Positions 44,928-56,031 of a stretch of DNA of 64,000 bases are shown here, piece by piece. This stretch comes from Avena insularis (taxonomy: Eukaryota > Streptophyta > Magnoliopsida > Poales > Poaceae). The first letter of the stretch is position 1. Each line of letters opens with the position of its first letter. Below the pieces are notes generated by a model that ran no database searches, was not told the origin of the DNA, and saw only the letters and a list, made by a program, of their open reading frames with translations. The translations under genes and the position numbers were made by a program. The stretch covers positions 207,706,941 through 207,770,940 of the forward strand of contig CM042684.1 of assembly GCA_023614405.1 (NCBI GenBank). The letters are read 5' to 3'.

Positions 44928-45452
44928 ATCCGGCCCCCACACCCCGGATTATCTGGCCCTTCTTTGGAGATTCTGCTAAGGACTTTGTGCGCGACTTTCT
45001 GTACGACCCTAGATAATCCGGCCCACTTAGACCGGATAATCTAGCCCAAAAAGTTCCCATCAGATTCGGACGGATCTAACTATATCATACACGTTTTCTT
45101 TTCGTGTTTTTCGGACGTTCCGGCGGCCATATAAGCATGGGAATGCCCTCTAGATTAGGTATTTGGAGTTGTTTCTATCTAGAACCTATGGAATTACCTT
45201 GTGATCGAATTATACTAGTGCAATTGAGTGTGATCTGTTGTTCCATCGGGAATTAGTAGATTGCAAACTACTGTTCGTGGTCGACAGCTGCGTGCGCAAG
45301 AGCGTGGTGTTGTGAATATCCTACAGGGTTTGAGAGCTGTTGCATTGGCATCAGGGTTCGAGCAGGAGAGTTCATAGCTACAGGCTAGTTATCTATCATC
45401 CACCATCGTCACCGGCATCAGCTTACTGAGAAGATCAGGCCACCCCATATCA
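44928..45452 (+). repeat. 3' LTR of gypsy B2, right part
   Basis: It continues from 41795 and ends GGCCACCCCATATCA. It has three more CCGGATAATCCGG-like units at about 44945-45046, then ATATAAGC near 45130 (TATA-like). The first unit of the array is the one split by the solo LTR. Confidence 0.9.
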
Positions 45453-46010
45453 AGGGAGAGGTGGGGGCAGCCACCATGGCCGGCGCCATGCCCCCTTGGA
45501 CTGCCCCCTCCCCTATATAAGGAGCACCTCCTCCTCCACTCTCACACCTCCTCGTGAAGGATCTCTCTCCCCCTCTAGTTATTCCTCATGGTCTTGGAAT
45601 AGCGAGATACATGTTCCCGGTGGCTTTATCTAGAAAGGAGTTACTTCTTCCGCTGCTTTGCTAGAGCGAGGGATGGAGGTTATCGGGGTACCAGACATGT
45701 GTACAATCACGGATGCACTACTGCTTTGCGGTGCTGGACTTAGTGGTGCTGGACTTGCTGGAGCTGGATATGATGGACGTGCTGGAGCCGGACCTACTGG
45801 ACCTGCTAGAGTTCATCACGATCTTGAGATCAGCAAGTGTACGACTACATCATCCACGAGTTCCATCTCGTTAACAAAGCTTTGTTGTCCTCGAGGGTAT
45901 GTTCTCTATGGATGTATATCCACCCGTTGCTTGTATCAAATAGATAGATCTTGGCGTATAATAGTTCCCATCGTAGGATTTTTTTTGTTTTCTATGCTAT
46001 GAACCCAACA
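45453..46010 (+). repeat. Right part of a copia LTR, probably C0 3' LTR
   Basis: It opens mid-LTR, with TATATAAGG near 45516 and an end GCTATGAACCCAACA that parallels the end of the C1 LTR (GCTACGGAACCCTTCA). Its length complements 14631-15805. The match to C0 rather than to another copia copy is inference. The GCTGGA-rich stretch at 45728-45810 is a simple local repeat; the 114-codon frame across it is not convincing. Confidence 0.65.
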
Positions 46011-48461
46011 CTTTGTGCATGAGTTCGTGGATTTCATCCTCTCCCTCATCCCCCACTCACTCCACCACAATTTCAAGGGATTCGTGACAGATCAGGCCAC
46101 CCACGAGGTTAGCCTTCAACATATTGGTATCAAGAGCTTCGTTGCTCATGAATTCCCCCACAAATATTTCTTCCATCCACCAAAAAATTTGAAAATCCCC
46201 CCAAAAAAGAGCGTCAAATAGCCTTCGGATCGATCTCTGGTTTTGGTGAGGTCAAATAGCGTCCATACATATGTTGTTTTGGGTGTCGATCTACCTTCCT
46301 AGAACCTTTCCCCAGCCCAATTTGGAAAGATTTTCAAAAAAATCCGAGATTTTACTTTTGGAGTTCTTCACGAACTCAAAGCGGCGCCAGGTCCGGCGGA
46401 CCGACCCAGCAGCCGAAAATTCTGGCAAGAATTCCGGTGAACCGAAATCGCGTCAAAAGTTCCGGCGTCACTGATTTGGCCACTTAAACTGTTGTACTGA
46501 CACAGCTTTGACCATTTTTCTTCTTGTGTTGTTGGTGTTTCGCGTGCGTGTTGCCCAAACTAACAACAAGCTTCCGCAAATCATCACATCCCGCGCTCCT
46601 CGACACCGCAACGCCCGAACATCATCCCCAACACTGGTAGCAAGTCATCATCCATACCGAAGGTATAACTTCCTCCAACTTGTTAACCCTTCTTCCTTGG
46701 TATGTATCTGTCTTATTAGAGCAGCTCATCTTGTGTTTTCCTAAGCATTGTGCACTTGCCCTTGGAAAGTGAGAGTGTGTAAGAAAATTCAAGTGTTGTC
46801 ATAGTAGTATAGAAAGGGAGAAAAGGAATCATAAAAGAGAAAAAGAAAAAGAAAAACAGAAAGATACATAGTCTCCCAATACAAAGAGAGTCTCAAGATT
46901 GTAAAAAAAGAGAAAGAAAGAGCATGACCAAGGCGAGTGCACAAATCCATTGCTTATCCTCTTTTGGCAAACAAGTTATGGTCTCTCCTTGCGTTGGCAT
47001 GACAACCAAGCTTAGTCTTTGTTAGGACATTTTGTGCTCATTTTCATAGTCGTGCTAACCACATCCATCTCCACATCTGTGTGTATCTTTGTGTTTTGTA
47101 GATCGTCTCCTTTTTCTTTTGATCTTTGCTTGTCTACCACCTTTAACAATAACCTTTTATTTGGATCATTTTGTTTGGTTTTCCACAACCTAACCTTCCA
47201 CCAAAAGCTTTTGAGAATTTTAGTTCTTTCCTTAGTGGGACATTTCTCTGCGTTTTCAGTTTGCAAACTTATAGTTCTCACATGTGGTTTCTAGTTCGGT
47301 GCAATCCCCAGGGTGAGGTAAAAGGCTAAGACCCACCATATTACACTTCCATATACAATCCTTGTGTGTTTTGCATGATGGATAAGCACGGTGAGTCGAG
47401 CCAACCACCTCCCCAAGAAGAAGATCAAGGGCCGTACATGACGCATGCATGCCACTACATTATTCGCCATGAGTTCCGTGAATGTTGCGAGGCTCTTGAG
47501 ACGTGACAAGATGAACAATTCGGTGAGACTCAAGCCGAGTTCAAGAACACCAACAACTGCTTCGATGGCCTTGAACGACAAATTCATGTGATGCAACACA
47601 AATTTGGCCATCAAAATGAAACACTCCAACGTTCCGTCACCGAAACAAATGACAAGCTCCGCCTCCTCATCAATGGAATTACAAGAAACACAAGACCATG
47701 CTTGCGTGCATCAAGCTCTTCAAGCTCATCACATCCTTGTTCTCCTCTTTATCAAGATCCTCATCCAAGTGCTCCAAGATGCAATGATGCCCCCGTGTTG
47801 GAAGATAGGAGCTCTTCACACTATGTACCTTCCCCACGGCATGCCGCAACGTCAAGTTATGATGGTGATTTCTCCTCAAGACCTCGAGCAAGGCGAGAAG
47901 GACACCATCATCACGGAAGGGCACTAGTGATCCAACAAACGCAACCACAAGTGGAACAACGAGTGCAACCGCAACAACAACCACACCGCCATCATACACG
48001 AGACATTCTTGAATCAACAAGGATGAGTCCAACTTGGAGGAACAAGCTCGTCATCTGCATGAAGCTCTCCAAGATCCTCATCTTCGTTATCAGCGTCATG
48101 AACCTCCATGCCGTCTCCATGGTCACCATGACGAGCCTCCTCCACCACATCAAGACATGGAGCGTCAAATGGTACATACTGAGCGACACCCACCATGTCA
48201 TGAGGCTCAATACCATGATATTTGCCGTGAGGCCCATGTGCCTAACCCACAACACAAACCGAGGAACGAGCCTCCCCTTTGTCAACAACCGCATCAAGAG
48301 GCTCCACATCCTCATCCTCATGAAGCCCAAGCGCATCCTCTTCATCAACAACCGCACCAAGAGCAAGAACAAGCTCCGCCACCTCCAAATGCGGCTCCTC
48401 AACAACAAGAACATCAACAAGGTCACAAAGCTTGTCGCAATGATTGCATGGAAGATAAAGC
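46011..48461 (+). mobile_element. Gypsy A4, 5'-truncated, interrupted by copia C1
   Basis: It holds the last 111 bp of a family A LTR (46011-46121), primer site TGGTATCAAGAGC (46125-46137), leader (to 47374), and gag up to 48461 where the C1 LTR begins. Its pol would lie beyond the window. The leader has a purine tract (46811-46863) and, instead of the A1 or A2 motif, one perfect 13-mer GGTCCGGCGGACC (46390-46402) with irregular relatives nearby. Confidence 0.85.
47375..48461 (+). pseudogene. Gypsy A4 gag, N-terminal part
   Basis: It starts MMDKHGESSQPPPQEED. A nonsense codon lies near 47504 (after ALET). The helical part and Ser-rich stretch follow, then a frameshift near 48030, after which the H/Q/R/P-rich segment continues in another frame (EEQARHLHEALQDP, PPLCQQPHQEAPHPHPHE). 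The gag core is cut off by the C1 LTR at 48462. The next flank base group is AAAGC, the expected left target duplication of C1. Confidence 0.85.
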
Positions 48462-50110
48462 TGAAGGAGTTATGCCCTAGAGGCAAATAATAAAGTATAT
48501 TATTTGATATATCTCATGTATGTTCATAATACGTATCATACTATGCTATAACTGTGTTAATACGAAATGTTAATACACGTGTGGTATGTAAACAAACTGT
48601 GTCTCTAGTTACCTCTAGTGAACTAGTTCATTGGTCATGAGGATGGTATGTGTTTCAAGATCATGGGCATTTATGCCAACTGACAATGAGGTCATGTTAT
48701 TAGTTAAATAACATGATAGACAAACATCCGACCATTATATCTTAATGAGATCTAGTTACAAAGTTCACCATTGATGATAAAACACAGAGAACCTCGCAAC
48801 CTGATCCTTTGACTGTGAGGTAATCCAAATCACCATTCTGGAAGAAGCTTAGATGGTTATCAAGAATCATCTCGTAACAGGGTGATCAAAAAGGTGCCAC
48901 TCAGGTTTTCTGAAGGAATGCGTAGAGGAGTACATACCAAGACCAGGATTTGTCCAGTCCATGTAACGGACACATACATGTGGCCATCTTGGTGACGTTG
49001 CATTAATGAAGCTTGTAAGCATGTGACTAGGTCACGGAATGCAACGACATGAGAACGAGAAAACAAGTTCATCAGTAACGAGATCGAACTAAGGTATGGA
49101 TATACCGAACATCAAGGCTCGGATGAATTAGGTATCGAATGACAAACGGAATGGGGAATGACGATCTCACGGTTCGAGCGATTGTATTCGTGAAACGCAC
49201 GGGGGTCAGATGGCCATCCAGGTCCATCTGTTGATCATTGATATGAGAGTGGTCTCTGTCATGTTCGGAGTGTTTCCGAACCGAAGGATGCCACGCTTAA
49301 GGGTAGGGACGCTTAGGGTAGATGAGGTATCGTATGAGGAATAGAGAGAGAGAAACCGGAATAGTTTCGGTAACACCCGATGGAGATCGAAAGGGGCCCG
49401 TAAGTTGTTCCGGAGTGAAGAGATAATATAATATGTGTATTTGAATGTTAATTGGAGAATTAATATTAAATATATATTTTATTTTATTTTTGAAGGCACT
49501 ATATTGCTAATGGGCCTCACCCGAAGGGAGGCCCAAGTGGGTAAGGCGCCTAGGGAGTGGGGGCCAGCCGGCCTAGGGCTGGTGGGCCACCCTAGTGGGG
49601 CCCACCTAGGGTCGGCGTCTGCCCCAAGGTGGTTGGCAAGTGTGGGGATTAATCCCACCCCGCCTGGCCCCTGGGTGGTGCGCCCCCCTCCCACTATATA
49701 AAGGGGTCCCCCCTCTCCCTTGGAAATCACCCATTCCTCTCATTCTCTCTCTCTCTCTCTAATATGCTGACGACTTCCCCGTAATATTGGGGAGGACCTC
49801 ATAGTTGAGTTCTCCACCTTCACACTACCATCGTGTGATCGGCGATCCGGCATCTACTTCTTCCGCTGCTCGGCTGGATCGGAGTCCGGTTGACGTCTCC
49901 TACACCGGACGTGTGACGAACTTCGGAGGCACCACACTTGGGGTGCTGCTCGTCTTCATCAATATACGCCTTCCTACGTAAGGCGTGCCTCTTTCTATAA
50001 AGGTATGAATACTTTATTCCTTCTCCGTTACTTATGTCTACATAGTATAGATCCTGGTATTAGTGTTCGAGTAGATAGAATTTTTTTGTTTTCTGCTACG
50101 GAACCCTTCA
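48462..50110 (+). repeat. 5' LTR of copia C1
   Basis: It is 1649 bp, TGAAGGAGTTATGCCC to GGAACCCTTCA, of BARE/Angela type. TATATAAAGG near 49695 is the promoter; a (TC)n run of about 17 bp lies at 49744-49760, soon after the likely transcription start. The 5-mer before it is AAAGC. Confidence 0.93.
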
Positions 50111-51079
50111 GTGGTATTAGAGCGGTTCTATGGGTAGACATGTCATACGGATAGAACACATGGTTTTATGTGGGCATTGATTCTCTAGTTGCTACCCTCT
50201 TCAGTATTATTGTTCATATCGTGGCACTGTTTGATGAAGCGGCCCCCAACCAACCTCACGTGGTGATTCACGAGACTGGTCCACAAATCAAAGTGGCTTA
50301 GGGGGGTGTCTGTCTCTCTACAGTAGTTGATATGGCATTGATACTGGAGGGCCCTGAAAAGGGAAGAAGAACGGCAATCATTGAAACCATGTTGTGGCTC
50401 GACGTTCATAGGTGGGAAGGGGTTCTACTGTGAAAGCCCTAAAGCCGCGTAAAACATGCAATAGTTAATATAGAAGCGTCTATCTTCATTATTGCATAGG
50501 AGGCAAGTATTATATCATGGCAACAAACAAGTTTGCGAAACTTTGAAGCTGTTGATGATGATCATAAAGCTATAGCCATATTATAACACTTTACTTTTGA
50601 AGCATTACTTATTGTGCTAGTATACTTACTAGACAGTAGCATAATAAGATAATCCCTCGTAGTATTCCAGTTATCGTATTCCCCTTTTGTGTGCACCACC
50701 AAGAAAGTTCTTCGGTATGAGGTCGGCCGTGATGATCGGGGGTCAGACATATCTACGTTCGCATACAGTGGGTGCAATCCATGTTGCATTGCGAATACAC
50801 ACAAGTTAGAACTAGCGAGCCTAGCATGTACAAACATGGCCTCGGAATACAAGAGACTGAAAGGTCGAGCATGAATCACATAGTTGATGTGATCGACATT
50901 AGGGAATGTCCACCTTTGATACTGCACTGATGGTCGTGATGATAGGGGGAGGTGAAGGGGATAGGGATCATGTGGTCACTAAACGAGTAGAGGGATGTTC
51001 GTTTAAGTGGGAGTTCCTTTATTAAAATTTGAACTCATTATTATGAACATAGTCTAAACACTTTGAAAATCCCTTATAG
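50111..51079 (+). other. Copia C1 leader: primer site and conserved hairpin
   Basis: The primer site TGGTATTAGAGC (50112-50123) has one mismatch to the initiator-methionine type. The 29-nt hairpin shared with C0 is at 50816-50844. The rest is non-coding and aligns with the C0 leader. Confidence 0.88.
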
Positions 51080-51955
51080 ATGTCTCGCCCACCCACCTTC
51101 AACCTAAGCACTTTCCTCGAGAAGAACAAGCTGAAAACTGATGGAACCAACTTCACCGCATGGTTCCGCAATCTTAGGATCCTCCTAGTCCCCTACAAGT
51201 TGACTTATGTCATCGAGGCTGAGCTTCCGGCTAAGCCTGCAGATTCCGCCTCCCAGGATGAAAAGAATGTCTGGCAGTCCAAGGCGGACGATTTCTCCCT
51301 CATCCATAGTGGAATGCTCTATGCCATGGAGCCGGAGCTTCAAAAGAGTTTTGAGAAGATGAATGCTTTTGAGATCATTGAGGATCTCAAGGCTGTCTTT
51401 GCTCCGCGGGCTTGTGTAGAGAGGTATGATGCTTCCGAGCTCTTCTTCTCTGCTAAAATGGAAGAGCACAGTAGTATTAGTGAGCACGTGGTCAAAATGG
51501 CTGGCTACATAAAGCGCCTAAACGCCCTGGATTGCAAAATCCCGGAGGAGCTCGCTATAGATAGGGTGCTGCACTCGCTGCCCCTAGATATAAGAGTTTT
51601 GTGATGAACTACAACATGCAAGGGATGACTAAGACCCTTGTTGAGGTGTTCGCCATGCTCAAAACTGCTGAGGTTGAAATCAAGAAGGAGCACACGGTGC
51701 TGATGGTCAACAAGACCACCAACTTTAAGAAACCGGGGCAAAAGGGGAAAGGCAAGGGTAAGAAGTCTAAGAGGGATGGCAGGTTTGTTCCCAGCACCTC
51801 AAAGACTGCCAAGCCTGGCCCTAAGTCTGCACTTCTACTGCAAAGGGGATGGGCACTAGAAACGCAACTTCCCCAAGTACCTTGAAGACAAGCGAGCTGG
51901 CAAGATAGCCACCCCGGACAAAGGTATATATGATATACATGTTATTGATGTGTTC
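51080..51955 (+). pseudogene. Copia C1 gag
   Basis: Its start MSRPPTFNLSTF lies about 970 bp after the LTR. The frame to 51604 is the copia gag core (DGTNFTAWFRNLRILL, KAVFAPRACVERYDAS, MAGYIKRLNALDCKIPEEL). It then breaks; from 51601 another frame continues (MTKTLVEVFAMLKTAEVEIKK, GKGKGKKSKRDG). The zinc knuckle near 51830-51875 is degenerate: first Cys is His, one Trp codon is TAG, last Cys is Phe. It ends in DIHVIDVF where gypsy A3 inserts. Confidence 0.9.
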
Positions 51956-52726
51956 TGTTGAGGGAAAACCTCTAGGGTGGCCTGATCTTTCGTGGTTCCC
52001 TTTCAAATCGAGGATGGAGTGCAGGGAGACGAGGGGTGGAAGAACACAACGAACGCACGCACGAAGAACACGAAGAACACACACACAGAAAACCACGATA
52101 CACACCAATATCTCACACCGGTGGTGACCGGTCTGGCGCAATCCCTAGGATCAGCGTCGGGCGGAGGACTCTCTCTCGAACCGGCACGTAGAGATGGGAG
52201 ACTTGGTGAGGTCTTGACATCTTGGCAAAGGGACACCGATGCCAAGGTCTTGTACAACGCGGAGGCACGATGCAAACTCCAACGAGGTTTGGTGATATTG
52301 GTGCTCCTTGGTCAAGGAGAATGAGGCAAGAACTAGATAGATCCACAAAGGGGTTTCCACTAATTCCAATATCATTCCTAGGGTTTACATTGGAGGTGGG
52401 GGACTATATATAGGCCATCCACTTAAACAGGGGTACTTTAGGAATAAAAGACAAGTTCTGGATGGACTAAGGGGTACATGGGCCGCAGGCCCAAAGGCCT
52501 TTCCATGCTTGGCGACGGTCAGACCGGAGATTCCGGTCGGTCTCCGGACCGTCCTCCGGAGGGGCCTTCAGATTGTCCCAGGGCCCAGTTCTGGGGGCAG
52601 ACTAGAGGTAGGGCCAGAGACTCCGGTGTCTTCAGGCCGGAGACTTTGGTGGACCGGAGACTCCGGTGTGTGCAGACCAGAGACTCCGGTCTGAGCATCT
52701 CTAATGTATTCTGCTTCACGATCTTC
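51956..52726 (-). repeat. Truncated 3' LTR of gypsy A3
   Basis: It is collinear with 24275 to about 25075 of A2, then jumps near 52726 into pol sequence (the CGTCCTCGACTC that lies 20 bp beyond the A2 LTR). About 250 bp of LTR, including the TGATG terminus, the TRARA frame and the polypurine tract, are deleted. One exact 13-mer and several variants remain at 52525-52695. Confidence 0.88.
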
Positions 52727-55700
52727 TACTCGTCCTCGACTCTTCATGGTTATCATCTTGAACATCTCCATGGTAGGGTGAGAGATCCTTGACATTGAAT
52801 GTATTGCTTGCAAGGTACTTGGAGGTCGGTATGTCGATGATGTAGGAGTTGTTGTTGATTCTTTTGAGGACCTTGAAGGGACCATCTCCTCTTGGCTTGA
52901 GCTTGGAGTCACGTTCCTTGGGGAAGCGGTCTTTGCTTAGGTGTATCCACACAAGGTCACCTTCTTCAAAGATCATCTCCTTCTTGTCCTTGTTTAACCT
53001 TGAAGCTTCGTGAAGGACTTGTTGTTCGATAGTAGCTCTTGTTTCTTCATGAAGTTTCTTCATAGCTTGTGCGCGTTTCTCGATGTCCATGTTTGTGCGC
53101 TCATGGAGAGGTAGCGGTAGGATGTCAAGCACTGTGAGGGGCTCGAAACCATAGACTATCATGAACGGACTCATCTTGGTTGTTGAGTGCTTGGCTCGAT
53201 TGTAGGCGAACTCGGCGTGTGGAATGCATTCCTCCCAATCCTTGAGGTTTTTCTTGATCAACACATGAAGGAGAGTTTTGAGGCTTCGGTTGACAACTTC
53301 GGTTTGGCCATCAGTTTGAGGATGTGATGCGGATGAAAAGAGGAGCTTGACTCCGAGCTTGGCCATGAGGGTCTTCCACAAGTAGCTCATGAATTTGACG
53401 TCGCGGTCGGAGACGATTGTTCTTGGTACACCATGAAGACGAAAAATTTCCCTGAAAAGCAGATTTGCAACATGTGAAGCATCGTCGGTCTTATGGCAGG
53501 GTATGAAATGTGCCATTTTGGAAAACCGATCCACAACAACAAATATAGAATCATGACCGTGCTTAGATCTAGGCAATCCTAACACGAAATCCAAGCTAAT
53601 GTCGGACCAAGGGGTATGAGGAATAGGCAATGGCATATAAAGACCATAAGGGTTAGCTTGCGACTTAGCTAACACATGTCGTGCATCGTTGAATGTAGCG
53701 CTCCATGTCATGCTTCATCTTGGGCCAAAAGTAGTGATTGGAGAGCATGTCCAATGTCTTGTCACGACCAAAGTGACCCATGAGGCCTCCACCATGAGAT
53801 TCTTGGAGGAGCAAAAGTTGAAGCGATGACTTCGGAATGCATAGCTTGTTTTGTTTAAATAGAAAGCCCTTATGCCAATATAAATCATCAACTCCTTTGT
53901 CATTTTAGCACTTTGCGAAAATTGGTTCAAAGAACAGATCGGAAGCATAGAACGATTTTATTTCCTCAAGACCCAACATGTTGATTTCAAGTCTCGTAAG
54001 AAGGCTTGTATGTTTACGAGACAATGCGTCCGCAACTACATTATCTTTGCCCTTCTTATACTTGACAATGTACGGAAAAGACTCCATGAACTCAACCCAC
54101 TTAGCATGTCTCTTGCTCAAGTTAGCTTGGCCTTTGAGATATTTCAACAACTCGTGGTCGGAATGTATGATAAATTCCTTGGGCCATAGGTAGTGTTGCC
54201 AAACTAGAAGGACACGAACTAAGGCAAAAAGCTATTTGTCATAAATCGGATAGTTAAGGCGAGCACCATCAAGTTTCTCGCTATAGTAGGCTATAGGACG
54301 TCCGTTTTGCATAAGGACTCCTCCAATGCCAATACCACTAGCATCACAATCTATCTCAAAAGTTTTTGTGAAATCCGGTAAAGCAAGAAGAGGTGCTTCG
54401 GTGAGCTTCTTTTTAAGTTCGTCAAAAGCTTTTTGGTGTGCTTTTCCCCACACGAAGGTGACATTCTTTTTGGTCAATTCATTAAGGGGACAAGCAATGG
54501 CTGAAAAGTCTTTCACAAAGCGACGATAGAAACTGGCCAACCCATGAAAACTTCGTAGTTCACTCACATTTGTTGGGATGGCCCAATCTCGTATGTCCTT
54601 TACCTTGGAAACATCAACTTCAATTCCCTTCGAAGAAATGACAAATCCAAGAAAAATCAACTTATCTTTAGCAAAAGTGAACTTGGGAAGATTAGCATCA
54701 AGCTTTTCATGTCGAAGGATTTGCAAAACTTCCTTTACATGTGTTATATGGTCCGCAAGTGATTTGATATAAACAAGAATATCATCGAAATAGACAACAA
54801 CACTTTTTCCAATGAGAGAACACAAGATGTGATTCATAAGGTGCATGAAGGACGATGGGGCATTCGATAAACCAAAGGGCATAACCAACCATTCATAGAG
54901 ACCAAGTTTGGTCTTGAAGGCGGTTTTCCACTCATCACCTTCAGCCATGCGTATTTGATGGTAACCACTACGAAGATCAATTTTCGAAAAAATAGTGGCT
55001 CCACACAACTCATCACGCATGTCATCGAGACGTGGTATGGGATGTCGATAACGCACGGTGATAGCATTGATTGGATGGTAGTCCATGCATAACCATAATG
55101 TATCATCCGTCTTGGGAACAAGAATCACGGGTATGGCACTTGGACTAGTGCTAACTTGGATCAAACCTTCAGAGACGAGTTGGTTGATTTGACGTTCGAT
55201 CTCCTTCGTCTCCTTCGGGTTCGTGTGGTAGGCGGTGCGGTTTGGAAGAGGTGCGCCGAGGATGAGGTCAATGCGATGTTCGATGCCGTGAATAGGAGGT
55301 AGTCCATGTGGGAGCTCTTTGGGAAACACATCCTTGAATTCCTGCAAAACACTCATCAAAGATGGAGGAACATTGGTTAATTCATTAGTTCCTTGCGCTA
55401 GTCCCTTGCAAAGGAGGACATAGTGCAACATGGATGGGTTGTTCCGAACATCTCTCATCTCACTTTTGGTTGCAAGGAGAACACTCTTAGTTTTCCACTC
55501 GAGTTTGGCTTGTGGCTCTCACTCACTATGAGGTGGTTCTCTTTCTCACCGCTCTTCTCACAAGTAGGTGTTGTGCTTTGCGCCCTCGCTAAAGCCTTTG
55601 CATTGTCCGCAATTATTTGGCTAGGAGTCATTGGTTTCAAAACACATGTTTTGTTGAGCCATTTGATGGTGTATACATTGGTGCGACCATCATGTTGAGA

Positions 55701-55952
55701 AGCCTTGTCAAATTTCCACGGTGGACCAAGAAGCATGTGGCAAACTGTCATAGGAACCACATCACACTCCATCGTATCTTTGTAAGGTCCAATGGCGAAG
55801 GAGACCGATACGGTATGCTTGATCTTCAAGGACCCTTGGTCACTTAGCCATTGCACGTGGTAGGGGTGCTTGTGTGGATGGAGGGTGAGGTTGAGCTTCT
55901 CACACAACTCGGTGCTAGCAAGGTTGTGGCAACTCCCTCCGTCAATGATCAC
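52727..55952 (-). pseudogene. Gypsy A3 pol: protease, RT, RNase H, integrase
   Basis: 55952-55455 is the protease ([12 protein letters not shown]). 55458-54232 is RT with [24 protein letters not shown] and YFDDILVY, then [13 protein letters not shown] and the start of RNase H ([12 protein letters not shown]). A break near 54232 leads to the RNase H end (54150-53905, VVADALSR). The integrase zinc region (about 53900-53715) is frame-shifted near 53670-53715, and 53711-52727 holds the DDE core with [15 protein letters not shown] and [12 protein letters not shown] intact, then the C-terminal domain. At least four frame breaks are visible; the catalytic residues of RT and integrase are kept. Confidence 0.9.
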
Positions 55953-56031
55953 CTTGATAGATTTGCCATTGAGTCGGCTCGTGTTTGGAAGATATTGGAG
56001 CGTTGGTCTTCATGCTCTTGTGCTTGAGTGG

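Noticed and set aside
45658..46002. 114-codon frame with Gly/Ala-rich repeats
   Set aside because: It is a simple GCTGGA-type repeat within a copia LTR remnant.
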